NCBI RefSeq assembly: GCF_025836975.1
Contig: NZ_CP107548.1
Location: 2,108,001 to 2,172,000, forward strand
DNA: 64,000 nucleotides
Reading direction: 5' to 3'
Source of the DNA: Pollutimonas sp. M17
GTDB lineage: Bacteria; Pseudomonadota; Gammaproteobacteria; Burkholderiales; Burkholderiaceae_B
Shown here: positions 1 to 10,288 of the stretch, in pieces
Numbering within the stretch: the stretch's first letter is position 1
How the letters are laid out: each line of letters begins with the position of its first letter
The notes under the pieces: model-generated
What the model was told of the DNA's origin: nothing
Databases searched by the model: none
What the model saw: only the letters and a program-made list of their open reading frames with translations
Made by a program: the position numbers and the translations under genes

Positions 1-587
1 CAGGAAATCGGGTCGCCCTCGGGCATGGTGCGCGACAGGATGGAATGCTGCCGGAGCAAGGCATAGACCTCGCCGGTCATGTAGCTGTGGAAATCGCAGA
101 TGCGGCGCTTCTCGACCCGCACCCATTTGCTGTGCGTGCCGGGCAGGACAAAGATGCCGTCATCGATGCCCAATGCGTCCAATGCGCCGAAAACCTGGGT
201 TTCCTCGCCCCGCATCACGTCGGGCGCGCCATCGGCATGCCCGGTGAGCAATCCCGGCACAAAGCCGATGGATCCGTCCGTCCTGTCGGCCCAGGCCAGG
301 CCGCGGCCCAGTTCCTCGAAGCCGGCCGGGCAAGGCAGGTACGGCGCCTCGCGCCAACCCTGGCGGCTGCCCACCATGCCCGCCGCCAGCACGGCCGCCC
401 CAGGATGGGTATGCAGCCATGCGCCCGCCACCTTGTCGAACACAGCCTGGAAATCGCGCCCTGCCACGGCCATGATGCCGTCGGCCGTGTCGGCCTGATC
501 GACGATGCGGCCCCGGCCATCCATAAGCGCGGCCCGCAGCGATGTGGTGCCCCAATCCAGGGCGATTAGATGCGTGTCATCGGACAT
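1..587 (-). CDS. dgoK: 2-keto-3-deoxygalactonokinase (DgoK family), 3' end cut off by the window edge
   Basis: About 195 N-terminal residues are visible. The family phosphorylates a 2-keto-3-deoxy sugar acid with ATP in the cytoplasm (De Ley-Doudoroff galactonate route). The start reads MSDDTHLIALDWGTTSLRA, the first phosphate-binding loop of this sugar-kinase group, followed by GMVGSRQGW, MRGEETQVFGAL and LPGTHSKWV, all typical of DgoK. The ATG lies one base after the TGA of the deacylase gene, so the two are almost certainly co-translated. In this context the substrate may be a keto-deoxy acid made by the upstream deaminase rather than galactonate; that is inference. The frame is open to base 1. 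Confidence 0.88.
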   Translation of the reverse strand, partial: MSDDTHLIALDWGTTSLRAALMDGRGRIVDQADTADGIMAVAGRDFQAVFDKVAGAWLHTHPGAAVLAAGMVGSRQGWREAPYLPCPAGFEELGRGLAWADRTDGSIGFVPGLLTGHADGAPDVMRGEETQVFGALDALGIDDGIFVLPGTHSKWVRVEKRRICDFHSYMTGEVYALLRQHSILSRTMPEGDPIS

Positions 588-588
588 T

Positions 589-2085
589 TCAACTGGCGAC
601 CTTCATATTGCTGCGCTCCACGAACCGCCCCGCCCTTGCGGCGATGGCTTTATCCCGACCGATGAAACTGAGGCGGCCGTTCACCCAGACCTGTTCGATT
701 CCCTGGCTGAACTGAGCCGGTTCGGCATAAGTGGCCAAGTCGCGCACCTTGTCCGGGTCGAACACGACCACGTCCGCAAAGTACCCGGGCTTGAGCAGGC
801 CGCGCCCGCCAAGACCGAAGCGCCTTGCCGACATGCCCGTCATTTTATGGATGGCCTGCGCCAAGGGCAAGGTTCCCTTGATTCGCCAGTATTGGTCGAG
901 CACTCGCGGGAATGCGCCCCACAGCCGGGGGTGCGGATGCCTGTCATGCGGCAGGCCATCGGACCCTATCATGGACAGCGGATGGGCCACCACGCGATCC
1001 ACGTCGTCCTGGCGCATCTGGAAATAGCAGGCGCCGCCCGGCTGCAGGCGCTGGCAAGCCTGCTTCTGCGAGATGCCCCACAGCGCGGCGATGTCCTTGA
1101 GATAGCGGCCAACCATTTCCGGATGCGCTTCGCTGCCGGTTATCAGGATATCGATGACGCCGTCGACCAGATCCTCCCGCAGGACCGTGGAGCCCGCGGT
1201 ATACGGGTACACATCCATGGCGATGGGCTGCTCCCGGGCCAGCCGCTCGATCAGCGGCAGCGTCTCGGCCGTGCGGCCCCAGTTCTCCGGCCCGGCGCAT
1301 TTGTGATGGGAAAGCACCAGCGGCGCGCCGGCCGTACGCGCCGTGAGGGCCGCTTCTTCGATGGCCTGGACAATGCCACGCAGTTCGTCCCGCACGTGGG
1401 TCGCATAGACGCCGCCGTGCGCGGCCACGACCTTGACCAGGGAAGACAGCTCGTGAATGTCCGCCGCATAGGCTTGCCGATAGAACACGCCCGAGGACAT
1501 GCCCAGGGCGCCGGCCCGCATGGCGTCGTCCAGCACACGGCTCATGGCCTGCGTCTCGGCGGCGGAGGCCGGGCTGTCCAGGCTGGCCATGGCCTGCATG
1601 CGCAAAGCGGTATGGCCGATCAGGGCGGCCACGTTCACGCCGGGCCGGGCCTGGTCTATGGCCCGGCGATACGCCGCGAGCGACTCGAAGCGGAACTGCC
1701 TGCGGCCCAGCAATGAAAGAGGCGCCGCCGGCTCGTCCGTGACGATGGGCACCAGGGAAATGCCGCAATTTCCGGTGATGACCGTGGTAATGCCCTGGGA
1801 CAGCTTGGGCAGCATGTCCGGATGATCCAGGACGGCGGCGTCGTCGTGCGTGTGGACGTCGATGAAGCCCGGCGCAACCACCATGCCGGCGCAATCGTGC
1901 ACCGTGAAATTGCCCGGTTCCGCCTGCGCCGGCGGCGCCGCTCCAGGCGGCAGCACCGCAAGCAGCTTGTCGCCTTGTATCCAGACATCGCCCGGCTTCC
2001 CGTCGGACGCCGATCCATCGTGCAGAACTCCGTTGCGCAGTACATCGATACGGCCGCTGCCGCCATCCGCTTGCGTCAAACTCAT
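589..2085 (-). CDS. N-acyl-D-amino-acid deacylase (D-aminoacylase family amidohydrolase)
   Basis: This is a zinc amidohydrolase of 498 residues that removes the acyl group from N-acyl-D-amino acids or related N-acyl acids. Visible metal-site motifs are HTHDD (about residues 78-82), the cysteine of GNCGIS (Cys107), THVRDE, LSHHKCAG and the catalytic aspartate of IGSDGLPHD. A TTG start at 2103 is possible, but the ATG at 2085 is preferred because AAAGG lies 5 bases upstream. It follows the RpiR gene by 14 bases and precedes dgoK by one base. The family covers N-acyl-D-Glu, D-Asp and neutral D-amino acid substrates, and also N-acetylated sugar-acid analogues; the specificity cannot be read here. 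Confidence 0.88.
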   Translation of the reverse strand: MSLTQADGGSGRIDVLRNGVLHDGSASDGKPGDVWIQGDKLLAVLPPGAAPPAQAEPGNFTVHDCAGMVVAPGFIDVHTHDDAAVLDHPDMLPKLSQGITTVITGNCGISLVPIVTDEPAAPLSLLGRRQFRFESLAAYRRAIDQARPGVNVAALIGHTALRMQAMASLDSPASAAETQAMSRVLDDAMRAGALGMSSGVFYRQAYAADIHELSSLVKVVAAHGGVYATHVRDELRGIVQAIEEAALTARTAGAPLVLSHHKCAGPENWGRTAETLPLIERLAREQPIAMDVYPYTAGSTVLREDLVDGVIDILITGSEAHPEMVGRYLKDIAALWGISQKQACQRLQPGGACYFQMRQDDVDRVVAHPLSMIGSDGLPHDRHPHPRLWGAFPRVLDQYWRIKGTLPLAQAIHKMTGMSARRFGLGGRGLLKPGYFADVVVFDPDKVRDLATYAEPAQFSQGIEQVWVNGRLSFIGRDKAIAARAGRFVERSNMKVAS

Positions 2086-2099
2086 GACAACCTTTGAAC

Positions 2100-2987
2100 T
2101 CAATAAATATCCGTATGCAGCGCGCTGTCTATGCCGTGCTGCTCAAGCACCTGCTTGATCTGCTTCAGTTTCTTGATGGCTTCGGGCCCAAGCTTCTGCG
2201 CAATGCGCACCGTAAGTATTTCGATCACCAGCAAGTGGGCCAGGTAGGCTTCGGTGCTGACCCGCATGACGGCGTCCTGCGGCACCGACACCGCGATGGT
2301 CAGATTGGCCTTCAAGGCCAGGGGCGTGCCGGCCTGGGTCAGCGCCACCACCGTGGCGCCCCTGCTTCTGGCCAACTGGGCGGCTTCCAGCACGAAAGGC
2401 ATGCTGCCCACATGGGAAATGACGAAGGCGATGCCTTTTTCATCCAGTGAACTGGCTGAAATCAATTGCTGATGCGGGTCGGAAAATGCGTTGGCATTGA
2501 CGCCCAGCCGAAACAAGCGTGTTTGCAGCTCCTGGGACATGAAGGCCGAGGTCGCGCCCACCGAATAGCAATCGACGCGGCTCGCATCGACGATCTTGCG
2601 GGCGACATCGTCCAGCACATCGACATCCAGATGGCGGCCCAGTTCCGCCAGGGATGAAATCGCGCTGCGCACGATTTTCCCCACCACGTCGGGCGCCGGG
2701 TCGCCGATGGAGACGCTGCGATGAAAATGATGGTTGGAAACCGCCAGGTCCTGCGCCAGCGCCACCATGAAATCGCGGAAGCTGCCGTAGCCGAAGTGCC
2801 GGAAAGTCCGTATGACCGATGGCATCGACACCTGCGCCGCCGTGGCGATCTGTTCTATCGTGCTGTTCACGATGCCGGCGGGATCCTTGAGAATGACGTG
2901 CAGAACACGCTGCTGCGCCTTCGACACATGCTCCAGCGACTCGTGCAACTGGCGCAGCAGGCCGGGCGATGAGGGTAGCGTTGCCAT
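2100..2987 (-). CDS. MurR/RpiR family transcriptional regulator
   Basis: The protein has 295 residues. The N-terminal part (about 15-90) is the RpiR helix-turn-helix (IEQIATAAQVSMPSVIRTFRHFGY). The C-terminal part (about 130-265) is a SIS sugar-isomerase domain that in this family binds phosphosugars or sugar-acid phosphates. The ATG at 2987 is chosen because AGGAG sits 5 bases upstream; an open frame to 3080 exists but runs into the preceding gene. It lies inside the catabolic operon, between the deaminase and the deacylase, so it probably senses a pathway intermediate. Candidate operators are at 9747-9761 and 9820-9834. Confidence 0.88.
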   Translation of the reverse strand: MATLPSSPGLLRQLHESLEHVSKAQQRVLHVILKDPAGIVNSTIEQIATAAQVSMPSVIRTFRHFGYGSFRDFMVALAQDLAVSNHHFHRSVSIGDPAPDVVGKIVRSAISSLAELGRHLDVDVLDDVARKIVDASRVDCYSVGATSAFMSQELQTRLFRLGVNANAFSDPHQQLISASSLDEKGIAFVISHVGSMPFVLEAAQLARSRGATVVALTQAGTPLALKANLTIAVSVPQDAVMRVSTEAYLAHLLVIEILTVRIAQKLGPEAIKKLKQIKQVLEQHGIDSALHTDIY

Positions 2988-2995
2988 ACGGTCTC

Positions 2996-4264
2996 CTAGA
3001 AGCGCGTGGTCACCGCGGAGACGACATTCCCCGCTTCGTCGATCAGCGGCAGCCAGGTCCATTTGTCGAAGGTGGTGCATGGATGGGAAATACCCAGTAT
3101 GACCCTGTCTCCGACTTCGGGATGGGGAGAGCCCTCCGATATCTTCAGGTAGGCATGCTGATCGTTCAGGGCCGATATGGCCCAGCCCATCGGCGCGAGC
3201 GCCCGGGAGCGGCCGCCCTGCGGGACATAGTGGGTCACCACCGGCAGCGACAGGTCATAGGACACATCGCGCTTGCCGCAACTCAGTATCGCCAGGCCCG
3301 GCTCGGGCACCGACTGCACCATGCTCCAGACCTCCAGCGCCGGCAGCAGGCTGGCGCTCAGGCCCTGGCGCCGCTCGACGTTGCGCAACATCCCGGAATA
3401 GAAGTCATGATCGTGAGTCACATAGCAGCCGGAGCGCAGGATGCCGGCCACCGGCCTGGACAGGGAGGGCTTCAGGCCCGGCACGACAAGGTCGAATACG
3501 GCGGACCCTCCCGCGCTGACAATGATCTCTTCGTCTTCGAACAAGGCCAGCCTGTCGCACTCCAGTGCAATGCGCCCCACGCGTTCCATCAGTGCGCCCA
3601 CCTGCCGGCTGTCCTGCTCGCTGTCGCAACGGGCCAGACCGCCTTCATAGCACTCTATTCCGCCCAGGGTCAGCGAACCGGACTGCCTGATGCGCCCGGC
3701 CAGCTCGACGGCCTGTTCAGCGGTCCGGCAACCCGTGCGCTGCCCGGGAATGCCGACTTCGAGCAGGCAGCCGAATGCCATCGACGATTTCCGGCGCTGC
3801 GCCCAGGACTCTATCTGCTCCACCTGAGCCAGCGAATCCACCAGGAACCATATGCGCAAATCCGGGTCGCGGGTCCGCATGTGCTGCAAGGCGTCCAGGT
3901 CGGCGTCGCAAACCACCTGGTTGGCGATGATGATGCGCCGCGCGCCCGCCTCCAGGCCGGCGTTCACCTGGAACACCGTCGCAAAGGTGAGCCCCCAGGC
4001 GCCCGCGTCCAGCTGGCGCCGGAACAATTGCGGCGACATGGTGGTCTTGCCGTGTGGCGCAATGAAGACGCCCCGCTCTTTCGCGTAGGCCTGCATCCAT
4101 GCCAGGTTGTGCTCCAGCTCCGCCCGCCGGATGACGGCCATGGGGTAGGACAGATCGTCGTTGAACAGGTTCCAGCCGTATTGCGCCACATCCGCCGCAA
4201 GACAAGGCGCCGCGCCGGGCGGGAAGCCCTTGTGGCCGGAATTGAGGTAGTCCTTTTGCTTCAT
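2996..4264 (-). CDS. PLP-dependent D-amino-acid deaminase/dehydratase (DSD1 / D-threonine aldolase-like, fold type III)
   Basis: This 422-residue protein has an alanine-racemase-type N-terminal barrel with the PLP lysine in APHGKTTMSP and a C-terminal beta domain ending in SHPCTTFDKW. The His-x-Cys pair there matches the zinc ligands of eukaryotic-type D-serine dehydratase. Members dehydrate or deaminate beta-hydroxy D-amino acids to a 2-keto acid and ammonia through an enamine/imine. The start at 4264 (MKQKDYLNSG) is the first Met after the ABC gene stop at 4294. A divergent RidA, which hydrolyses such imines, supports this chemistry. The substrate (D-serine-like or an amino-sugar acid such as glucosaminate) is unknown. 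Confidence 0.85.
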   Translation of the reverse strand: MKQKDYLNSGHKGFPPGAAPCLAADVAQYGWNLFNDDLSYPMAVIRRAELEHNLAWMQAYAKERGVFIAPHGKTTMSPQLFRRQLDAGAWGLTFATVFQVNAGLEAGARRIIIANQVVCDADLDALQHMRTRDPDLRIWFLVDSLAQVEQIESWAQRRKSSMAFGCLLEVGIPGQRTGCRTAEQAVELAGRIRQSGSLTLGGIECYEGGLARCDSEQDSRQVGALMERVGRIALECDRLALFEDEEIIVSAGGSAVFDLVVPGLKPSLSRPVAGILRSGCYVTHDHDFYSGMLRNVERRQGLSASLLPALEVWSMVQSVPEPGLAILSCGKRDVSYDLSLPVVTHYVPQGGRSRALAPMGWAISALNDQHAYLKISEGSPHPEVGDRVILGISHPCTTFDKWTWLPLIDEAGNVVSAVTTRF

Positions 4265-4293
4265 GCTCGCTTTGCCTTGTATCGTCAGAGAGT

Positions 4294-5255
4294 TCAATAA
4301 TTGCGCCAACAGGCCTGCCAATGGCCTTCGCCGTGCTGCCTGAGTTCCATGCCGGCCTGGGCGCAACGGGCTTCGGCCAGCGGGCAGCGCGTCCTGAATA
4401 CACAACCGGATGGCGGGTTGGCGGGGCTGGGCAGATCGCCTTCCAGCAGGCGCGCCGGCCTGGGCGCCTGGGGGTCCGGAATGGGCGACGCCGCCAGCAG
4501 CGCCTGCGTGTAGGGATGTTGCGGCTGCTCGTACAACGCATGGGTCGGGGCAATCTCCACCACGCGGCCCAGGTACAGCACCACCACACGGTCGCACAGG
4601 TATTCCACCACATCCAGGTCGTGCGAAATGAAAAGCATGGTCAAGCCCAGCCGATCCTTGATCTCGCCCAGAAGATTGATGACCTGCGCCTGTATCGATA
4701 CGTCCAGCGCCGAGAGGGGCTCATCCGCGATGATGAACTCCGGCTCCACCGCGAGCGCCCGCGCAATGCCGATGCGCTGGCGCTGTCCGCCGGAGAATTC
4801 ATGCGGGAAACGCTCCGCCTGCTCCTCGCTCAAGCCGACCTGGCGCAAGAGCTCGTAGATGCGCGGCAGGCGCGCAGCTCCACGGGCCAGGCCATGCGCA
4901 TCCATGGCCTCGGCCAGAATCTGGCGCACGCGCATGCGGGGATTCAGGCTGGCATAGGGGTCCTGGAACACGACCTGTATCTGCGCGCGCAAAGGACGGT
5001 ACTGGCGTTGACTCAGCGCGGCCAGGTCCACCGGCGCCGGCCCGCCGTGGTAGAGCATCCGCCCGGCGCTCGGATCCGTCAACCGGCTCAGCATGCGCCC
5101 TATGGTCGTCTTGCCCGATCCCGACTCGCCCACCAGTCCAAGGGTCTCGCCCTTGAGGATCGAAAACTCCACTCCGCTGACCGCCTGTATCGGCGCCGCG
5201 GATGAACCGAACGTCTTGCTCAAGCCATGCAGTTCGATCAGTGCTTGCCCCTTGC

Positions 5256-5259
<4 letters not shown>
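4294..5259 (-). CDS. ABC transporter ATP-binding protein, oligopeptide/dipeptide type (DppF/OppF-like)
   Basis: This cytoplasmic ATPase of 321 residues carries Walker [18 protein letters not shown], signature [15 protein letters not shown] and Walker [16 protein letters not shown], and has the C-terminal OppF/DppF oligopeptide-transporter domain with its Cys-containing [12 protein letters not shown] segment. The ATG overlaps the TGA of the upstream ATPase gene as ATGA (5256-5259), so the start at [12 protein letters not shown] is firm. It forms a heterodimer with the product of 5256-6287 to drive the two permeases. Confidence 0.92.
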
Positions 5260-6283
<1,024 letters not shown>

Positions 6284-6287
<4 letters not shown>

Positions 6288-7165
6288 GCCGCCGCCTTCA
6301 GTTTGGGATCCAGGGAATCGCGTATGCCGTCGCCCACGAGTTGCAACGAAAGCGCCGTGATGACGATGGCCAGGCCGGGAAAGACGATAGTCCAGAATGC
6401 CTGGTCGGAATAGTTGAGGCTGCCGACGATCATGGTGCCCCAGGTGGGTATGGACGGTGGAACGCCGACGCCCAGAAAGGACAGGCCGGCTTCGGCCAGG
6501 ATGGCGTAGGCGAAGATGAAGGTCAATTGCACCAGGACGGGGGAAATCAGCCCGGGCAGGATATGCATGTACAGAATTTTCCAGGTCGGCGTGCCGATGG
6601 CGCGCGCGGCGTCCACATACAGCAGGTCGCGCAGGACGAGCGTCGAGGCGCGCGCCACCCGCGCAACGCGCGGCGTATACACGATGACCAGCGCCAGCAC
6701 CACATTCCACAGCGAGGGCCCCAGTATGGCCACCAGCGCGATGCCCAGCAAAATGTCGGGGAACGCCATCATGGCATCGACCACGCGCATGATGGGCGCA
6801 TCGGCCAGGCGGAAGTAGCCCGCCACCATGCCCAGCATCGTTCCCAGGACCACGGCGCCCAATGCCGTGACCAGGCCTATGGTCAGGGAATAGCGCCCGC
6901 CATAGGCCATGCGCAAAAAGACATCCCGGCCCAGATGGTCGGTGCCGGCCCAGTGCGACAGCGACGGAGCCTTCAGGCGCTGCATGATGGAGACCGCGCT
7001 GGGATCGGTGCCCGACACCCAGGAGATCCCGACCGATACCGCGACGACGGCAAGCAGGACTATGCTGGCCGCCAGCACGATGCGGCGCGAGAAATAGCGG
7101 CGGGCCAGGTATCTGAACCGGCTTGGGGGCGGCTTGATGCCGGAGTCCGAAGAAACAGAAGACAT
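6284..7165 (-). CDS. ABC transporter permease, oligopeptide/dipeptide type (DppC-like)
   Basis: This inner-membrane permease has 293 residues. It has an N-terminal membrane segment (about 28-50) and a BPD_transp_1 domain starting near residue 90, with the EAA-type loop around ARAIGTPTWKILYMHILPG. It starts 7 bases after the upstream permease stop and overlaps the next gene by 4 bases. It pairs with the DppB-like permease to form the import channel. Confidence 0.9.
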
Positions 7166-7172
7166 CGTCAGC

Positions 7173-8129
7173 CTACTTTCGCAATCTAATCCGCGGATCG
7201 ATTACCGTGTATAGAAAATCGATGAAGAAATTGATCAGCACATAGATGAATGCCACCACCAGCAAGGTCCCCTGGATCACAGGGTAATCGCGGCGCAGCA
7301 CCGCACGCACCACCAGTCCGCCCACTCCCGGCAGATTGAATACCGTTTCGGTGACCACGGTGCCGCCTATCATCAGCGCCATGGTCAATCCGATGACCGT
7401 GACGATGGGAATCAGCGCGTTCTTCATCACATGCTTGACCATGATGACGGTCTCGGACAGCCCCTTGGCCCTGGCCGTGCGCACGTAATCCTCGCCCAGC
7501 GTGTCCAGCATGGAGGCGCGCGTGAAGCGGATGATGAGCGCCGAGTTCAGCACGCCCAGCACCACCGAAGGCAAGGCCAGGTGCATCATGCGCTGCGCCA
7601 GGTCCGCCTCGGGCGGGCCATAGCCCGAGGCGGGAAACCACCCCAGCTGAACGGCAAAGATGCGGATAAGGATGAGGCCCATCCAGAAACTGGGCACGCT
7701 GGCCGCCAGCATGGCCACGGCGCTGACCACCTGGTCCGTGCGCGAGCCCCGCCATACGGCGGCGAGCGCGCCGCAAGGCACGCCTATGCAGCTTGCGATC
7801 GCAACGGAAAACAGGGCCAGCAATACCGTGGGCTCCGCCCTTTCCAGCAAGACCTGGGTCACCGGCTGCTGAAGAAAGATGGACGTGCCCAGGTTGCCGG
7901 TCAGCACCTGCCCAAGCCATAGAAGGAACTGGGTGGGCAAAGGCCTGTCCAGGCCATACTGCGCGCGCACCTGGGCGATATCGGCGGCCGTTGCCTGATC
8001 GCCCAGCAGCACCGCTATGGGATCTCCGGAGGCCATGTGCACCAGCAAAAAAACCAGCACGGCCACGATGAGCAGCACGACGCAGGCACCCAGCGAACGG
8101 ACCAGCAGTATCTTGATGGCGGACAGCAT
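7173..8129 (-). CDS. ABC transporter permease, oligopeptide/dipeptide type (DppB-like)
   Basis: This is a 318-residue inner-membrane permease. The N-terminal segment VLLIVAVLVFLLVHMASGDP and the loop RTARAKGLSETVIMVKHVMK are typical of DppB/OppB. The frame is open to 8486, but the region beyond 8129 is inside the binding-protein gene; MLSAIKILLVRSLG at 8129 gives the usual family length. It lies 14 bases after the binding-protein stop (8144). Confidence 0.9.
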   Translation of the reverse strand: MLSAIKILLVRSLGACVVLLIVAVLVFLLVHMASGDPIAVLLGDQATAADIAQVRAQYGLDRPLPTQFLLWLGQVLTGNLGTSIFLQQPVTQVLLERAEPTVLLALFSVAIASCIGVPCGALAAVWRGSRTDQVVSAVAMLAASVPSFWMGLILIRIFAVQLGWFPASGYGPPEADLAQRMMHLALPSVVLGVLNSALIIRFTRASMLDTLGEDYVRTARAKGLSETVIMVKHVMKNALIPIVTVIGLTMALMIGGTVVTETVFNLPGVGGLVVRAVLRRDYPVIQGTLLVVAFIYVLINFFIDFLYTVIDPRIRLRK

Positions 8130-8143
8130 TCCGGCGACGCCCC

Positions 8144-9733
8144 TCAGGCCAGCTTGGTGTTCCAGAAAAACGGCCAGGCGCTGGGCACGAAGCCCTGCAA
8201 GCGGCTGGAGCGCGCCGACAGGCTGTTGAACTTGCCCAATTCCACAAAAGGCACTTGCTCGTACACCACGGCCTGCACCTCGCCCCATAGCGGCCCGCGC
8301 TTGGCCAGGTCCACCTCTTCGTTGAAGGCCTTGATCGTGGCAGCCTTCTCGGGAGATTCCCACCAGCCCGGCGCGCCGGATCCCAATTGCGGCGGCGACA
8401 GGATGGGCTCGGGAAACAGGCCGGAGTGCGTTATGTAGATGTCCCATACCTTGGCATCGTTGCGGCGCTGCAGTAGCGTGGCCCAATCCACGACCTGCAG
8501 GTCGGCCGTGAAGCCGGCGCGCTTGAACTGCTCGACCAGGACCATGGCGATGTTGTAGTGGAATTCATATTGGCGGCTGGCCAGTATGCGTATCGGCTTG
8601 TTGCCGTAGCCCGCCTTGCTGGCCAGTTCCGCCGCCTTCTTCGGATCGTTGTTGTTGTAATGGCCGGCGCCCGCTTCGGAATAATAAGGCGTGCCCTTGG
8701 GAAAGAAGTTGGGCTCGACAATGAAGAAGCGGGGATCGCCGAAGGCGGCCGCCATCAGCTCCTCCGCCCCGATGGCGGTCTGCACCGCCTGGCGCATGGC
8801 CTGGTCCTGCAAGACGCCTTCCTTGGTGTTGAACACCATATAGACAAAGCCGAAATTCTTGGCAATGATGGGCACGATACCCTCCCCGCCACGCTCCAGG
8901 CGCCCCACGGACTCCACCGGCAACAGGTCGGCATAGGCGAACTGCCCCGCCATCGCTCCGGCCACACGCGTATTGGAATCGGGCACGGGCACAAAACGCA
9001 GTTCCTTTATGGCCGCCGTGCGCCGTCCGCCGAAACCGCTGGGCTCCTCGCTGCGCGCGGCATACGAGTCGAAGCGCTCCAGTATGGTGTATTGATCCGG
9101 ACGCCGCTCTTTCAGCTTGTAAGGCCCGGTGCCTATGAAGCGGGTCATCTGGTCGGCAATGGTGCTTTTCGGCATGATCGCGGCCATGCCGGAGGGAAAT
9201 GCCAGTTGAGCCAGCAAGGGCGCATAGCGGTTGTTCAGATGTATGGCTATTTTGGCGGGCGACACCTTCACGATCTGCGCAATTTCCTTGGCGACCGCCT
9301 TGCCCCGCGGCGATATCCTGGCCCAACGATCCAGCGAGGCGATGACGTCGTCGGCGGTCAGCATGGAACCGTCATGAAAGGGAAGCTGTTCGCGCAATTC
9401 GATTTCGACCACCTTGCCGTCGCCCGAAATCGCGGGCATCGACGAGGCCAGCATGGGAACCACGTTCCAGTTCGCATCGAAGGTATACAAGGGCTCGTAG
9501 ACATGCTGCATGATGGTGCCCACCAGGTCCGCCGTGGTCAGCATCGGATCCAGGGTCTGCGGGTCGCCTATCATGGCCAGGCTGGCGGACTGACCGCCGC
9601 CCGCGGCGAAGGCCTGGTTCGCCCCCAGGACCGCCGCGGAGGCGCCCAGCGCCCCCGCAATCAATACCTTTCGGCGCAAAGGATCGTGGCCTTCGAAAAG
9701 CACCGTATTACCGTCAAGACAGGATAATTGCAT
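8144..9733 (-). CDS. ABC transporter substrate-binding protein, peptide/nickel family 5 (SBP_bac_5)
   Basis: This is a periplasmic binding protein of about 529 residues that delivers substrate to the permeases at 6284-8129. The N-terminus carries a twin-arginine-like leader (DPLRRKVLIAGALGASAAV) ending AFA-AG near residue 46. The body shows family-5 hallmarks such as IGDPQTLDPML and FIGTGPYKLKE. A TTG start at 9796 would add a second hydrophobic stretch; the ATG at 9733 is preferred because it gives the normal length and leaves the AT-rich promoter free. Family members bind peptides, but also sugars and acids, so the ligand cannot be named. Confidence 0.88.
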   Translation of the reverse strand: MQLSCLDGNTVLFEGHDPLRRKVLIAGALGASAAVLGANQAFAAGGGQSASLAMIGDPQTLDPMLTTADLVGTIMQHVYEPLYTFDANWNVVPMLASSMPAISGDGKVVEIELREQLPFHDGSMLTADDVIASLDRWARISPRGKAVAKEIAQIVKVSPAKIAIHLNNRYAPLLAQLAFPSGMAAIMPKSTIADQMTRFIGTGPYKLKERRPDQYTILERFDSYAARSEEPSGFGGRRTAAIKELRFVPVPDSNTRVAGAMAGQFAYADLLPVESVGRLERGGEGIVPIIAKNFGFVYMVFNTKEGVLQDQAMRQAVQTAIGAEELMAAAFGDPRFFIVEPNFFPKGTPYYSEAGAGHYNNNDPKKAAELASKAGYGNKPIRILASRQYEFHYNIAMVLVEQFKRAGFTADLQVVDWATLLQRRNDAKVWDIYITHSGLFPEPILSPPQLGSGAPGWWESPEKAATIKAFNEEVDLAKRGPLWGEVQAVVYEQVPFVELGKFNSLSARSSRLQGFVPSAWPFFWNTKLA

Positions 9734-9746
9734 AGTGGCACCATTA

Positions 9747-9761
9747 AGTAATAAAATTACA
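9747..9761. promoter_or_regulatory. Candidate RpiR operator, site 2 (distal to ridA)
   Basis: The inverted repeat GTAAT-AAA-ATTAC lies 14 bases before the binding-protein ATG. Read on the minus strand it is TGTAA-N5-TTACT, one base from a perfect copy of the pattern at 9820-9834. It is in the divergent AT-rich spacer between the importer operon and ridA. Assignment to the RpiR protein is inference. Confidence 0.45.
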
Positions 9762-9819
9762 AATAAGATGCTATATAGCCGCAACATTACCGTCAACAGG
9801 CTTTATATCAGGGTTTTCC

Positions 9820-9834
9820 TGTAAATTTTTTACA
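9820..9834. promoter_or_regulatory. Candidate RpiR operator, site 1 (near ridA)
   Basis: This is a perfect inverted repeat TGTAAA-TTT-TTTACA, 15 bases before the ridA ATG. The TGTA...TACA ends resemble operators described for the RpiR-family regulator HexR. Its centre is 73 bp from the centre of the second site, about seven helical turns, so co-operative binding across the divergent promoter is plausible. Confidence 0.5.
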
Positions 9835-9849
9835 TAAAATGAGGAATGC

Positions 9850-10239
9850 ATGCCGACCATAGAATTATTGGGTCAAGCGCCCGCCAGTTCGGACCGATTG
9901 GCCCGTCCCTTGTCGCCCGCCGTACGCGCCGGCGATTTTGTATTCGTGTCGGGCCAGGTCCCCACGAACGAGCAAGGCGAGGTCGTCGCGGGCGGCATCG
10001 AAACGCAGACACGCCAGGTCTTTCAGCACTTGACGCGCGCGCTTGCCCTGGCCGGCTGCACGCTGGACGATGTGTGCAAAGCCAATGTGTGGCTGGCCGA
10101 TGCCCGCGATTTCGGCAGCTTCAACCGTGTATACATGGAGTGCTTCGGTACCCACCGTCCCGCGCGTTCCACGACCGAGGCGCGCCTGATGATAGACGCC
10201 AAGGTCGAGATCGACGTCACCGCCTATAAACCGCTGTAG
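9850..10239 (+). CDS. RidA family protein (enamine/imine deaminase)
   Basis: This 129-residue protein is of the YjgF/YER057c/UK114 family. RidA proteins hydrolyse reactive enamines and imines such as 2-aminoacrylate released by PLP dehydratases. The C-terminal signature ARSTTEARLMIDAKVEIDV contains the conserved Arg that binds the substrate carboxylate and the family Glu. GAGGA lies just before the ATG. It is transcribed away from the importer/deaminase operon, matching a role in clearing the imine produced by the DSD1-like enzyme. Confidence 0.92.
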   Translation: MPTIELLGQAPASSDRLARPLSPAVRAGDFVFVSGQVPTNEQGEVVAGGIETQTRQVFQHLTRALALAGCTLDDVCKANVWLADARDFGSFNRVYMECFGTHRPARSTTEARLMIDAKVEIDVTAYKPL

Positions 10240-10253
10240 AAGGACGGCGCCGG

Positions 10254-10277
10254 CCATCGCCGATATGCCGGCGATGG
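10254..10277. terminator. Hairpin between convergent ridA and M48 protease genes
   Basis: Nine-base perfect arms (CCATCGCCG and CGGCGATGG) enclose a 6-base loop. It lies 15 bases after the ridA stop and 11 before the end of the convergent protease gene. The T-rich stretch after it on the plus strand (ACTTTCTTAC) is weak, so termination is likely but not certain. Confidence 0.45.
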
Positions 10278-10288
10278 GGCGCACTTTC

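Noticed and set aside
2086-2103. TTG start adding six residues to the deacylase
   Set aside because: The ATG at 2085 has AAAGG at proper spacing; the TTG start lacks one.
9734-9796. TTG start adding a hydrophobic leader to the family-5 binding protein
   Set aside because: It would place two export signals in series and cover the operator-like palindrome; the ATG at 9733 already yields a twin-arginine-like leader.
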